A DNA stretch of 64,000 bases from an uncultured Victivallaceae bacterium (GCA_944392655.1 CALXXL010000008.1:36256-100255); one strand, 5' to 3'. Numbered from the stretch's first letter, positions 7,598 to 17,578 are shown. The notes: generated from the letters alone by a model not told the origin. Numbers and translations are program-made.

Positions 7598-9547
7598 ATG
7601 GCTAAAGGAACTTTGGTGCAGAAGATTATCGACCGCCACTATGTGGACGGAGCTAAACAGCAGGGCGCGGTTGTCGCTATTAAAATCGATCAGACTCTTA
7701 CTCAGGACGCTACAGGTACAATGGCGTATCTCGAACTAGAAGCCATGCGCCAGAAAAAGGTCGCGACCGAACTCTCTATCTCCTACGTTGACCACAATAT
7801 GATGCAGAACGGCCCCGAAAACCGCAACGACCACCTCTATCTTCAGAGCGTCGCTGCCGCTAAAGGCGTAAAGTTCTCCCCGCCCGGCAACGGTATATGT
7901 CACCAGGTTCACCTCGAAAGATTCGGCGTACCGGGTAAAACCCTGCTCGGATCTGATTCTCATACCCCAACCGGCGGCGGCATCGGCATGATGGCTATCG
8001 GCGCAGGCGGACTCGACGTAGCACGCGCTATGGCTGGTAAACCTTTCCGCATGATATATCCCAAGGTTATAGGCGTTAAACTCTCCGGCAAACTCAATCC
8101 GTGGTGCGCCGCCAAGGACGTTATCCTTCACCTCCTCAGCATTCTTACCACCAAAGGCAACGTCGGAACCATGGTCGAATATTTCGGCGACGGCGTTCTC
8201 CAGCTCTCCGTACCGCAGCGCGCAACCATTACCAATATGGGCGCTGAACTCGGCGTTACTACTTCCATCTTCCCATCCGACGAACGGACAAAGCAGTTCC
8301 TTACCGCTCAGGGAAGAGGCGCGGACTTTGTCCCCATGACCGCCGATCCAGACGCTGAATATGACCGCATTATCGAAATCGATCTCGATAAAATTCAGCC
8401 GCTCGCCGCATGTCCATCCAGCCCAGACAATATCAAAACTATTGCCGAACTCGCCGGTACCAGGGTCGGACAGGTCATCATAGGCTCATGCACCAACAGC
8501 TCGTTCCGTGATCTCGCCATGGTCGCCAGCGTACTTAAAGGACGCAAGGTTTCTCCCGATGTCACCCTGGCTATCGCCCCGGGAAGCCGGCAGGTGCTCG
8601 AAATGATCGCCCGTAACGGTATGCTCGCAGATATGATCGCCGCCGGCGCCCGTATCCTCGAAACCGGATGCGGCGCATGTATCGGACAGGGACAGAGCCC
8701 CGCAAACGGCACCATCTCCGTGCGCACTTTCAACCGCAACTTCGCCGGAAGAACCGGTACCAAGGGCGATCAGGCTTATCTGGTCAGCCCGGAAACCGCC
8801 GTCGCTACCGCCCTTAAAGGCGAATTCTGCGATCCGCGTACCCTCGATATCGAATATCCGCAGATCAGCGACCCGGATTCCTTCCTCATCAACGATAATA
8901 TGATTCAGAATCCGCCCGAAAACGGCGAAAATGTGGAGATTATCCGCAAAGAGACTATCGGTCAGCCGCCGCTGAACCAGCCGCTGCCGGATACTATCGA
9001 CGGAAGTGTCATTATCAAAGTCGGCGACAAAATTACCACCGACCATATCAGCCCCGCCGGAATCCACCTCAAACTGCGCAGCAATATCCCGGCCTATGCC
9101 AAGGTGGTCTTCGAGTGCTTTACTGAACCGGGTAAACCCTCTTTCGCCGAACGTGCCGCCGCAGTGCGCGACGCCGGCAGACACGGAATTATTGTCGGAC
9201 GCGAAAGCTATGGTCAGGGATCCAGCCGCGAACACGCGGCTATATGCCCCATGTTCCTCGGCATCAAGGCTGTTATCGCCGTGGCTATTGAACGCATCCA
9301 CCGCGCAAATCTGGTCAACTTCGGCATTATGCCGCTCGAATTCGACAACCCCGCCGACTATGATCTGATCAGCGAGGGCGATACCATAAGAATCGATGAG
9401 TGCCGCGAACAGCTCTCAAGCATGAACGGCATCAACGCTTCCATTATCGGCGCCGACGGCAAACCCAAGGCGGATATCCGCCTTAAAGGACCGACCAACC
9501 CCGAAGATGTTCAGATTATCCTCGCCGGAGGTATGCTCAACTTATGA
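7598..9547 (+). CDS. Aconitate hydratase
   Basis: Aconitase converts citrate to isocitrate through cis-aconitate in the TCA cycle, using a [4Fe-4S] cluster. This is the short bacterial form of about 649 residues, as in many clostridia. Visible signatures are LLGSDSHTPTGGG, the cluster cysteine region IGSCTNS and TGCGACIGQG, and in the swivelling C-terminal domain GRESYGQGSSREHAA. The ATG at 7598 has CGAGG seven bases upstream, better than an in-frame ATG at 7583. Its stop overlaps the uracil-DNA glycosylase start, so the two are co-transcribed. Confidence 0.95.
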   Translation: MAKGTLVQKIIDRHYVDGAKQQGAVVAIKIDQTLTQDATGTMAYLELEAMRQKKVATELSISYVDHNMMQNGPENRNDHLYLQSVAAAKGVKFSPPGNGICHQVHLERFGVPGKTLLGSDSHTPTGGGIGMMAIGAGGLDVARAMAGKPFRMIYPKVIGVKLSGKLNPWCAAKDVILHLLSILTTKGNVGTMVEYFGDGVLQLSVPQRATITNMGAELGVTTSIFPSDERTKQFLTAQGRGADFVPMTADPDAEYDRIIEIDLDKIQPLAACPSSPDNIKTIAELAGTRVGQVIIGSCTNSSFRDLAMVASVLKGRKVSPDVTLAIAPGSRQVLEMIARNGMLADMIAAGARILETGCGACIGQGQSPANGTISVRTFNRNFAGRTGTKGDQAYLVSPETAVATALKGEFCDPRTLDIEYPQISDPDSFLINDNMIQNPPENGENVEIIRKETIGQPPLNQPLPDTIDGSVIIKVGDKITTDHISPAGIHLKLRSNIPAYAKVVFECFTEPGKPSFAERAAAVRDAGRHGIIVGRESYGQGSSREHAAICPMFLGIKAVIAVAIERIHRANLVNFGIMPLEFDNPADYDLISEGDTIRIDECREQLSSMNGINASIIGADGKPKADIRLKGPTNPEDVQIILAGGMLNL

Positions 9548-10260
9548 CCGTAAGACGGGATATACCCGCTGCATGGCGCAACCTGCTGCTGCCGAACATG
9601 CCCGATTCTCTGCCCGAGAAAATCGACGCATTTCTGGCAGCAGAGTCCGACGCCGGATATAAGATTTTTCCCGGCGAAGAGAGACGCTTCGCCGCACTCC
9701 AGATGACTCCGCCGGAAGAAATCCGGGCGGTCATCCTGGGACAGGATCCTTATCACGACGACGGACAGGCTCACGGTCTCGCATTTTCCGTCCCGCCGGG
9801 TATCAGGATTCCGCCGTCCCTCAAAAATATTTACCGGGAACTGGCCGACGATTTGCAGATAGATAATACCCCCGTATCTGGATGTTTGTCCAGCTGGGCA
9901 GAGCAGGGCGTGCTTCTGCTCAACACCGCACTCAGCGTGCGCGCTCATCAGCCCATGTCCCACCACAATAAAGGATGGGAAGTCTTTACCGATGCGGTTA
10001 TCCGCACCGCCGCGATGATGCCGCAGCCCAAGGTCTTTATCCTCTGGGGCAAGCCGGCTCAGGAAAAAGAGTATTTGATAACCAAGGAGAATAATCTGGT
10101 GCTCAAGGCCGCTCATCCTTCTCCACTGTCTGCATATCGCGGCTTCTTCGGCAGCAGACCATTCTCTCAATGCAACCGCTTCCTTCAGCAGCACGGCGTT
10201 AAACCCGTGGAATGGAGCACCGTATTCAATAACGTAACTCAGGGAACTCTGGAGTTGTAA
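9544..10260 (+). CDS. ung: Uracil-DNA glycosylase, family 1
   Basis: Removes uracil from DNA at the start of base excision repair. Both family 1 motifs are complete: the water-activating loop GQDPYHDDGQAHG (66-78, catalytic Asp68) and the DNA-intercalation loop HPSPLSAYRGFFG beginning at His191. At 238 residues it has the usual length. It overlaps the aconitase stop as ATGA, an operon position with no obvious functional link. Confidence 0.97.
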   Translation: MTVRRDIPAAWRNLLLPNMPDSLPEKIDAFLAAESDAGYKIFPGEERRFAALQMTPPEEIRAVILGQDPYHDDGQAHGLAFSVPPGIRIPPSLKNIYRELADDLQIDNTPVSGCLSSWAEQGVLLLNTALSVRAHQPMSHHNKGWEVFTDAVIRTAAMMPQPKVFILWGKPAQEKEYLITKENNLVLKAAHPSPLSAYRGFFGSRPFSQCNRFLQQHGVKPVEWSTVFNNVTQGTLEL

Positions 10261-10263
10261 ATT

Positions 10264-10785
10264 ATGGAAAATTATTCCCAGCTCGTCGCTTTAAGCGTTA
10301 TTCATACCGCCAGAGAATATGGCTATCTTGACGGACCGCTCACCGTAATCGAAAAACTCGCCGACCTCGAAAAAGATCTGTTCATCGCTATACTGAAACA
10401 GATTAAAATCCATCTCCAGCGAGAACAGCGTACCGAACTCTCCGCCGAGGAGATCATCTCTTTGTATACCTTTATCCTCGCCAAGGCCGCCGAGGCCGTA
10501 TCCAACTCCATCGGCAAAAACGATTATGAACTCGATCTGGCCGGAATGCTCGACGGAAAAATCCCGTTTTACAGCGATCCGGCTCTCGAAAACTTCTGCC
10601 ATAAGTCCCTGTTCCCCGCCGAATTTGCCCGGGGATTCCACGAGTTTTACTCCCACTACGGCGAAGCACTAGCCAAAGAGGGCGTTCAGCCTGTTCTCAT
10701 CCTCGCCGAATCTCTCAAGTGGACATGGCGCATAGCTATACATATATGCTATGGGATATTGGAAAAAAATGGCCGCAATAAGTAG
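10264..10785 (+). CDS. Hypothetical protein, mostly helical
   Basis: I do not recognise this 173-residue protein. It has no signal peptide and no clear membrane helix, and is predicted by eye to be largely alpha-helical with alternating charged and hydrophobic residues. It starts 3 bases after ung and clearly belongs to the same transcript. Confidence 0.65.
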   Translation: MENYSQLVALSVIHTAREYGYLDGPLTVIEKLADLEKDLFIAILKQIKIHLQREQRTELSAEEIISLYTFILAKAAEAVSNSIGKNDYELDLAGMLDGKIPFYSDPALENFCHKSLFPAEFARGFHEFYSHYGEALAKEGVQPVLILAESLKWTWRIAIHICYGILEKNGRNK

Positions 10786-10851
10786 AATTAAACTTTTGTT
10801 ATGCTATTGTAAAAAGTATGTTGCTGATTGTTACCCGGAGAAGTATATAAT

Positions 10852-11379
10852 ATGAATTTCCGACTCAAAGCAAAAAGGTGGTTCGGCGCTCTGCTAAAAA
10901 TTATGGGCAGCGGAACTCCGGACTCGCTCGCCAGAGGCGTGGCACTGGGGCTTTTTGTCGGGTTCTTTATTATATTCGGCCTCCAGCTTGTCGTCGTGGT
11001 GCCGCTGGCGTGGATATGCCGCGCCAACCGGATCGCCGCTGTTACATTCACCTTCGTAACCAATCATGTGACGGTGTTCTTTATATATCCATTGCAGTGT
11101 CTGGCCGGAGGATACATTATGGGCGACAACTACTCCATGCAGGCTCTGCAAGCTAAAATGAGCGGACTTATTCATAATTTTACCTGGGATAATTTCGCCG
11201 GACTCGGCGGAGAACTCGCGGTGGCGTTTATGCTCGGAGGACTCGTCTTCGGCCTCGTCGCCGCCATAGCCGGATATCCGGTGGCACTTTTCGCCGCTAA
11301 GAAAATACAGGAAAAAGCCAAGATCAGACGCGAACGCAGAATCGCAAAACGAAACCAACAGAAAAGAGGAACTTTATGA
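10852..11379 (+). CDS. DUF2062 family membrane protein
   Basis: Inner-membrane protein of 175 residues. The DUF2062 signature is evident: GTPDSLARGVALGLFVGF followed by CRANRIAAVTFTFVTN, where paralogues have GNP or TNP motifs, and two or three further hydrophobic helices. The function of the family is not established; it often sits beside envelope-lipid genes. Here it overlaps the phosphatidylserine decarboxylase gene as ATGA, supporting a link to phospholipid synthesis. The start at 10852 follows CCGGAG. Confidence 0.8.
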   Translation: MNFRLKAKRWFGALLKIMGSGTPDSLARGVALGLFVGFFIIFGLQLVVVVPLAWICRANRIAAVTFTFVTNHVTVFFIYPLQCLAGGYIMGDNYSMQALQAKMSGLIHNFTWDNFAGLGGELAVAFMLGGLVFGLVAAIAGYPVALFAAKKIQEKAKIRRERRIAKRNQQKRGTL

Positions 11380-12071
11380 CTTTGACTAAATACGGCATAA
11401 GAGAGTGGGGTATGGCTACCATCGCCGCAGCGGTTCTCGTTATCGCCGCTGCATGGATGTTCTTTATTCAATGGCAGATCACCGCAACTGTAATACTCGT
11501 CATCGCTATTATAATGTGGATCGGAATTGCAGGATTCTTCCGCTCACCAAAACGGCACATCCCAGAAGATATCAATTTGATTCTCTCCCCCGCCGACGGC
11601 ACGGTTAAAGATATCGAAGAGGTGGATTTTAATGTGGAACCTTTTCAGGGCAGGGCGCTCAGAGTGGGCATCTTCCTCTCCGTTTTCAACGTACATGTAA
11701 ACCGCGCTCCGGCTGAATGGAGCGTCTCCAATAAAATCTATCGCGAAGGAAGATATCTCGACGCACGCCATCCCGAATGCGCCAGGGAAAATGAGGCTAT
11801 GACACTGGCAGGTACCGCATCCATTAATCAGAATACCTTTCCCATGGCCGTCAGACAGATATCCGGCGCTATCGCCAGACGCATCGTATGCCCCGTCCAG
11901 CCAGGCGAACAGATCAAACGGGGAAAAATATACGGCATGATTAAATTCGGCTCCAGAACCGAACTTTATCTGCCCGTTTCTGACCAATTCAAAATCAATG
12001 TGAAAATCGGCGATAAAGTTAAGGCAGGGTCTTCCGTAATCGCAGTTTTTAATCCGCAAAACGGAGAGTAA
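11376..12071 (+). CDS. psd: Phosphatidylserine decarboxylase, short proenzyme type
   Basis: Converts phosphatidylserine to phosphatidylethanolamine. The 231-residue chain begins with two hydrophobic helices and ends with the self-cleavage region MIKFGSRTELYLP; cleavage between Gly192 and Ser193 would create the pyruvoyl cofactor. The sequence SPADGTVKDIEEV and VNRAPAEW are typical of the short (PSD-A) class. It lies directly before pssA, so this operon makes PE from CDP-diacylglycerol and serine. Confidence 0.94.
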   Translation: MTLTKYGIREWGMATIAAAVLVIAAAWMFFIQWQITATVILVIAIIMWIGIAGFFRSPKRHIPEDINLILSPADGTVKDIEEVDFNVEPFQGRALRVGIFLSVFNVHVNRAPAEWSVSNKIYREGRYLDARHPECARENEAMTLAGTASINQNTFPMAVRQISGAIARRIVCPVQPGEQIKRGKIYGMIKFGSRTELYLPVSDQFKINVKIGDKVKAGSSVIAVFNPQNGE

Positions 12072-12075
12072 TATC

Positions 12076-12876
12076 ATGAGCAGCGAAAAATCACACCTCA
12101 ATTATTATTTGAAAATGGTGCCTAATTCGCTCACTTTGTGCAACTCTATATGCGGATTCGTCGCCATCGTTTATATGTTGCAGGTCTACGAAATGCCGCA
12201 ATACCGATCCCTCGCTGTATTCGCTACCAGCGCATGGATAATTATATGCGCCATGATATTTGACGTTCTCGACGGCTTCGCCGCCAGAATTTTTAACGCC
12301 GCAAGTCTGCACGGTATTCAGATGGATTCGCTCGCTGATATGGTTACCTTCGGCGTGGCCCCGGCTACCATATGCGCTATTATGACCCATGTATTGCGCG
12401 AAGACGAAACTACATCTTTCCTTATATATGCCCTTTGCGCCGTTTATCTGGGCTGCTCTGCCCTGCGGCTCGCAACTTACAACGTACGCGCTATGGCAAA
12501 AGAAGAGAGTTCAGGATTCTTTTCCGGATTGCCTACACCCGGCGCCGCGGCATGCGTTTGCTCCATGGCCATGCTGCTTAACTATATCGATTTCCTCGGA
12601 CCATGGAAACATATGCACAAACTCGCTCTCTATATACCGTGTTATGCCGCGATCCTCGGACTGCTTATGGTTACACCCATCCCTTACCCTCATATGGGTA
12701 AATGGTTCTTCTCCGTCTGGCGGAGCAAAAGAAAAATGGCCCTCCTGGTTATTATGATCATGATCGTATTTGTATTTAAAACACCGGGGCTGTTCATCCT
12801 CGTAAATATATACGCCTTCTCCGGCCCCATATCTGCCGTTTACCGGCGCATTACCAGGAAAGAAAAAACTTTATGA
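12076..12876 (+). CDS. pssA: CDP-diacylglycerol--serine O-phosphatidyltransferase
   Basis: Integral membrane enzyme that joins serine to CDP-diacylglycerol. The complete CDP-alcohol phosphotransferase motif is present: D66-G67, A70-R71, G80, D84 and D88, in exact DGx2ARx8Gx3Dx3D spacing. The 266-residue chain has about eight hydrophobic helices. It follows psd by 4 bases and overlaps the following epimerase as ATGA. Confidence 0.94.
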   Translation: MSSEKSHLNYYLKMVPNSLTLCNSICGFVAIVYMLQVYEMPQYRSLAVFATSAWIIICAMIFDVLDGFAARIFNAASLHGIQMDSLADMVTFGVAPATICAIMTHVLREDETTSFLIYALCAVYLGCSALRLATYNVRAMAKEESSGFFSGLPTPGAAACVCSMAMLLNYIDFLGPWKHMHKLALYIPCYAAILGLLMVTPIPYPHMGKWFFSVWRSKRKMALLVIMIMIVFVFKTPGLFILVNIYAFSGPISAVYRRITRKEKTL

Positions 12877-13844
12877 CCAATTTCCTTATTACCGGCGGAG
12901 CCGGATTCATCGGATCGCATCTGACCGCAGAACTCCTGAAGCAATATCCGGATTCTTCCATCACCATTGTCGATAACCTATCCACCGGAAGACGGGAGAA
13001 TCTCGCCAGTTTTGAAAATGATCCGCGCATAAGAATATTCTTTAACGATATACTGTCTATGCCGGAACTGGAGAAGCTCGTAGCTCAAAGTTCAACCATT
13101 TTTCACCTCGCCGCCGCTGTCGGTGTCGAACTGGTGGTGCATGACCCCGTTCAGACTATCAAAACCAATGTCGATGGCTCGGCCAGAATACTCGATTTCG
13201 CCGCAAAATATCATAAGAGAATTATTATCGCCTCCACCAGCGAGGTTTACGGAAAATCTGCCAAAGATAATTTTGAGGAGAATGACGACCTCATCATCGG
13301 CGCACCAACCCATTCAAGATGGTCATACGCATGCAGCAAACTTATCGACGAATTCCTGCTTATGGCTTATCATCAGCACTCTCAGCTGCCGGGAACTATT
13401 GTCCGCTTCTTCAATATCGTAGGACCAAGACAGACCGGTAAGTACGGCATGGTTATCCCAAGATTCGTTCAAGCCGCGGTAAACGGTAAACCAATACGGG
13501 TGTTCGGATCCGGAAAACAGACCAGATGTTTCTGCCATGTCGCCGATACAGTGAGAGCTCTCGCCGCTCTGCCGGATAAAAGAGAGGCTTACGGACAGAT
13601 TTACAATATAGGTTCGCAGAACTCCATCTCTATGATGCAGCTCGCAGAAAAGGTTATAGAGGTACTGCACAGCAATTCATCTATCGAACTCATCCCGTAT
13701 GAGCAGGCTTATGCCAAGGGATTCGAGGATATGATGCGGAGATCTCCAGATACCGCTAAAATTAAAAAACTCCTCGGCTGGCAGCCGGAACGATCCCTCG
13801 AAGATATTATCAACGATGTGGCAAATGAAATGCGTCACTCGTGA
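12873..13844 (+). CDS. NAD-dependent epimerase/dehydratase (GalE/UXS-like extended SDR)
   Basis: Extended short-chain dehydrogenase of 323 residues acting on nucleotide sugars. It has the Rossmann motif GGAGFIGSH (8-16), the catalytic STSEVYG serine region and YACSK (YxxxK), and the C-terminal substrate block FGSGKQTRCFCHVADTV seen in UDP-sugar epimerases and UDP-glucuronate decarboxylases. The exact sugar cannot be fixed. It ends the phospholipid operon and overlaps the convergent CYTH gene by 10 bases. Confidence 0.85.
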   Translation: MTNFLITGGAGFIGSHLTAELLKQYPDSSITIVDNLSTGRRENLASFENDPRIRIFFNDILSMPELEKLVAQSSTIFHLAAAVGVELVVHDPVQTIKTNVDGSARILDFAAKYHKRIIIASTSEVYGKSAKDNFEENDDLIIGAPTHSRWSYACSKLIDEFLLMAYHQHSQLPGTIVRFFNIVGPRQTGKYGMVIPRFVQAAVNGKPIRVFGSGKQTRCFCHVADTVRALAALPDKREAYGQIYNIGSQNSISMMQLAEKVIEVLHSNSSIELIPYEQAYAKGFEDMMRRSPDTAKIKKLLGWQPERSLEDIINDVANEMRHS

Positions 13845-14338
13845 TCACGATACTCTGGAACTCTGTCACGCCACTGCGAAAATGGGAAACGCGCCAGCGA
13901 ACCATTGTAGAACGCACGGTTGCCTGTGACTTCACGCCCGATAAACGGGGGGAGGGCGAAACTCTCACTTTCACTGCCAAGCTCTATCTCCGCAATAAAA
14001 AGCCCGGCATTCTCACCGTAAAACTCATCCACTTCCCAGGTGTGCCCACAGTAATCCACTAAATAACGGCGCTTTTCCACCACTCCGCCACAGAGATTCG
14101 CCAGCATTTCCCGCGCATCCGATAACGGTATCTCATACTCAAACTCCAGCCGCGAAAAACCTTTTACCGGACCCTTGATCGTCAGAAATGCCCGCTCACC
14201 CGCTATACGCACACGCGATGTACCCGACGCAGAACTGTGTATGTACCCCTGCGCAATCTCAAAAGATGGACTGTTGGATGCTATCCGCCTGAATTCCGGT
14301 ACCTTAACCAGATATTTTCGCTCTATCTCATGCGCCAT
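13835..14338 (-). CDS. CYTH domain protein (triphosphate tunnel metalloenzyme)
   Basis: Starts MAHEIERKYLV, the ExExK metal-binding signature (Glu4, Glu6, Lys8) of the CYTH superfamily, followed by RVRIAGERAFLTIKGP and later EVDEFYG and AEIELGSE strands of the tunnel. At 167 residues it is the single-domain form. Members hydrolyse inorganic triphosphate or act on other triphosphates; class IV adenylate cyclases share the fold. It is last in an operon with polyphosphate kinase and phosphofructokinase, which argues for an inorganic polyphosphate or triphosphate substrate. Confidence 0.9.
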   Translation of the reverse strand: MAHEIERKYLVKVPEFRRIASNSPSFEIAQGYIHSSASGTSRVRIAGERAFLTIKGPVKGFSRLEFEYEIPLSDAREMLANLCGGVVEKRRYLVDYCGHTWEVDEFYGENAGLFIAEIELGSESESFALPPFIGREVTGNRAFYNGSLARFPFSQWRDRVPEYRDHE

Positions 14339-14343
14339 GGAAA

Positions 14344-15456
14344 TCAGTCCCCGAAACTTACTCCGAGCTTACGCGCATCCTGCACCCACGGATGATCCGG
14401 AGTTACTACATGACGCTTGCCCGCTACATCTTCCAGCGGAACCAGATCCGTTGCACCGTTCTTCAACGCAACCATTACACCGTAACGCTTACGGATTACA
14501 CAGCGTGCCGCTTCGCAACCAAGCTGCGTCGCCCGCAGACGGTCCACCGTGGATGGCGTGCCGCCACGCTGAAGATGACCAAGTATCGTCACCCGCGTCT
14601 CCAGACCGGTTAACCCCTCCAGCTTCGCCCCCAATTCAAATATCCGGTCATAACGCAGCTTGGTAAGCTCTTCCAGCTGCGCCTTGTACAGCGCACGATC
14701 CTTCTTGCTCTCCGCTTCATCTCGCAGCTTTTCCAGACGCGCAATCTCGATACTCTCCTCTACCGAAACAGCTCCCTCCGCAACCGGAACTATACTGAAT
14801 GGTTTACCCTCGCCAGCACGCATCTTCAGCACTTTCGCCACCTTTTCAAGATCATACGGAATTTCAGGTATAAGTATCACATCCGCACCACCGGCAAGAC
14901 CCGAACCCAGCGTCAACCAGCCAGCACGGTGCCCCATTATCTCAACCAGCATAATACGTTTGTGACTGCCGGCCGTACTGTGCAGAGAGTCTATCGCATT
15001 CGTCGCAACATCCAGCGCCGTGTCAAAACCAATTGAACCATCCGTCATCGCCAGGTCATTGTCGATCGTCTTCGGAATGGTCACTATATTCAATCCCAGC
15101 TCCTTCAGCAGCAGTGCACTCTTGTGCGTGCCGCCACCACCTATGCAGATTAAGCATTCAAGCCCATGGCGGTTGTAATTTTCCACTATCGTTGAACTCA
15201 TGTCCACATAACGGCCGTCCAACGGCATCTTGTTCGGCTTGCTGCGCGTAGTGTGCAGAATCGTACCGCCTACCGTGAGTATCCCGGAAAATGTCGACGG
15301 CGGCAACGGCATTGTACGGTCAAACGCCAGCCCTTCGTAACCATCACGGAAACCAATCAGATTATATCCCGCACCGGTAAGCGTTTTCCCCACCGCACGG
15401 ATCGCCGCATTCAAGCCCGGACAATCTCCTCCGGCTGTCAATATCCCTACATTCAT
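14344..15456 (-). CDS. 6-phosphofructokinase (PfkA superfamily, phosphoryl donor uncertain)
   Basis: Phosphorylates fructose 6-phosphate. Residues 7-16 read TAGGDCPGLN and 128-135 read PKTIDNDL with catalytic Asp132; EIMGHRAGWL and the ERTILGHLQRGG-like segment follow. The donor site, normally GGDGS in ATP enzymes and GGDD in pyrophosphate enzymes, is IGGGGTHK (Gly106-Gly109), so neither ATP nor PPi use can be assumed. Its 370 residues exceed the usual 320 of bacterial PfkA. It lies between polyphosphate kinase and a CYTH protein. Confidence 0.9.
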   Translation of the reverse strand: MNVGILTAGGDCPGLNAAIRAVGKTLTGAGYNLIGFRDGYEGLAFDRTMPLPPSTFSGILTVGGTILHTTRSKPNKMPLDGRYVDMSSTIVENYNRHGLECLICIGGGGTHKSALLLKELGLNIVTIPKTIDNDLAMTDGSIGFDTALDVATNAIDSLHSTAGSHKRIMLVEIMGHRAGWLTLGSGLAGGADVILIPEIPYDLEKVAKVLKMRAGEGKPFSIVPVAEGAVSVEESIEIARLEKLRDEAESKKDRALYKAQLEELTKLRYDRIFELGAKLEGLTGLETRVTILGHLQRGGTPSTVDRLRATQLGCEAARCVIRKRYGVMVALKNGATDLVPLEDVAGKRHVVTPDHPWVQDARKLGVSFGD

Positions 15457-15475
15457 TACTCCAGCCCCCTCTATG

Positions 15476-17578
15476 TCACTTCTTCTTTATGTCGGTAAAT
15501 CCAAATATTCTGAGAATCTTACCCTTCTTCTCACGCCCGGCGGATACATGCTTGCGGATTAATTCATAGATCCGCTGCTGACTGCGGCTCGAACGGAATA
15601 CACCCGTATTCGCACGCGAATAACTCCCGTCATTGCGCAGACGGCGACCCTTTTCCTGATCCTCCAGCTCCAGCCGGAGCATCTCTTCCAGAAGTTTACA
15701 CCACTCAGCATCCTCTACCGGAAACATGATCTCAATCCGGCGGTCAAGATTGCGGAACATCCAGTCCGCACTCGAAAGATAATATTCTGGTTTACCGTTA
15801 TTCCCGAAACAATAGATCCGCGAATGTTCCAGATAACGGTCTACTATACTTACTACATTGATGTTGTTCGTCCCTACGCCAGGACGGAGACAGCAGATCC
15901 CGCGGACAATAAGATCTATCTTTACTCCCGCTGAAGCCGCCCCGTACAACGCACGGATTATCTCCGAATCCACCAGCGAATTCATCTTCGCAATGATACG
16001 GCCACGCCCCCCGGACTGCGCAATCTTTTTCTCACGCTCTATCAGATGCAGAAACTTCTTGCGCATGTCAAACGGAGCCGCCGCAATCTTGTGCCACTCG
16101 CCTGGCGCTGCGTAACCTGTCATGACATTGAACAGATGCGCTATATCCGCACACAGATCCGGATCCGCACTGAAATAACCAATGTCGGTATACTGCGTCG
16201 CCGTCTTGTCATTGTAATTGCCCGTGGCCAGGTGCACATAACGCCGGTTACAGCCATTCTCACGCCGCACCACCAGCAGCGCTTTACCATGTATCTTCAA
16301 ACCAGAAATACCGTATATTACATGCGCCCCGGATTCCTCCAGCTTCTTCGCCCAGACTATGTTGTTGCCTTCGTCAAATCTGGCCTTCAGCTCCACTATG
16401 ACCGTTACCTGTTTGCCGTTCTCCGCCGCCTCCTGCAGCGCGGCAACCACCGGAGAGTGACCGCTGACCCGGTACAGCGTCTGCTTTATCGCCAGAACAT
16501 CAGGATCACGCGCCGCCTCGTTCAGCATCTCCAGTACCGGATCAAAACTCTGAAACGGCAGCACAATCATTACCGGCTTGCGCGCAATACTTTCAAAAAA
16601 TTGCCCCTCAACTCCAAACTGCGGCGCGGGCAGGGCGGGCCAGGGTTCTTCCAGCAAATCAGGACGGTTCACCCGGCCTGCCAATTCAAAAAATTGCTTG
16701 AGATGCAATGGCCCATTTACTTCAAAACAGACCTCGCTGCTTAAACCAAGCTGACCACGAAGCCATTCAGAGAGTTCACGCGACTCATTCTCCGGCATCT
16801 CAAGACGTACCGCCTTGCTGAGACGACGTTGCAGAAGCGTCTTTTCCAGCGAAACCAGCAGATCTTCAACCCCATCCTCGTTTACCGTTAAATCCATGTC
16901 ACGCGTGATCCGGAATGGCAGCAATTCAAGTATCCGGCAGCCGCTGAAAAGCATCCCGAGATGTGCCATTATCACATCTTCCAGCAGAACATAACTCTCC
17001 ACACCATCTTTCGATTTTACCGGTATAAACCGCGACAGCGACTCCGGCACCTCAACCAAAGCATGCACCGCTCCTTCACGGCCATGCGGAATTATGCTCG
17101 CTACTATCTCTATCGCTCCATTATTCAACAATGGAAAGGGGTGAAACGGATCCACCGCCACCGGCGTCAGCACCGGAAGCACCTGGTCTTCAAAATAGTG
17201 GTAAAGCTCCAACTGCTGCTCCGGCGACAGATCCAGCATCTTCTTAATCTCTATACCCTCGGAACGCAACGCCGGAAGAAGCTCTTCACGCAAAAGACGG
17301 TACTGCTCATTCTGCAACCGCCGGATCTTTTCATAAACCTTTTTCAACAGAACCGACGGACGCTCTCCCGATGCATCCGGCGTGTCCTGCCCTGCATCCA
17401 GCAAATGACGCAATCCGGCTATGCGAACCATGAAAAATTCATCCAGATTACTGCTGAATATCGCTATGAATTTCAGCCGCTCAAGCAGAGGATTGCCCGA
17501 CGCGGCCGCCTCCTCCAGAACCCGCCCGTTGAAGTCCAGCCAGGAAATTTCACGCGGGAGAAATATATTCGTATCCAT
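15476..17578 (-). CDS. ppk1: Polyphosphate kinase 1
   Basis: Makes inorganic polyphosphate from ATP, reversibly, on the membrane face. The 700-residue protein starts NIFLPREISWLDFNGRVLEE, the conserved PPK1 N-terminus, and has two phospholipase D-like halves; His430 in GLKIHGKALLV is the probable phosphorylated histidine (equivalent to His435 of the E. coli enzyme), and the late motif YYLSSADWMFRNLDRRIE is clear. The true start is the ATG at 17578; the preceding codon is TTG. The GT9 gene ends only 4 bases upstream. Confidence 0.96.
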   Translation of the reverse strand: MDTNIFLPREISWLDFNGRVLEEAAASGNPLLERLKFIAIFSSNLDEFFMVRIAGLRHLLDAGQDTPDASGERPSVLLKKVYEKIRRLQNEQYRLLREELLPALRSEGIEIKKMLDLSPEQQLELYHYFEDQVLPVLTPVAVDPFHPFPLLNNGAIEIVASIIPHGREGAVHALVEVPESLSRFIPVKSKDGVESYVLLEDVIMAHLGMLFSGCRILELLPFRITRDMDLTVNEDGVEDLLVSLEKTLLQRRLSKAVRLEMPENESRELSEWLRGQLGLSSEVCFEVNGPLHLKQFFELAGRVNRPDLLEEPWPALPAPQFGVEGQFFESIARKPVMIVLPFQSFDPVLEMLNEAARDPDVLAIKQTLYRVSGHSPVVAALQEAAENGKQVTVIVELKARFDEGNNIVWAKKLEESGAHVIYGISGLKIHGKALLVVRRENGCNRRYVHLATGNYNDKTATQYTDIGYFSADPDLCADIAHLFNVMTGYAAPGEWHKIAAAPFDMRKKFLHLIEREKKIAQSGGRGRIIAKMNSLVDSEIIRALYGAASAGVKIDLIVRGICCLRPGVGTNNINVVSIVDRYLEHSRIYCFGNNGKPEYYLSSADWMFRNLDRRIEIMFPVEDAEWCKLLEEMLRLELEDQEKGRRLRNDGSYSRANTGVFRSSRSQQRIYELIRKHVSAGREKKGKILRIFGFTDIKKK

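Noticed and set aside
8486..9301. Long minus-strand frame opposite aconitase
   Set aside because: It is a mirror of strong codon bias in the aconitase gene; no ribosome site or recognisable domain.
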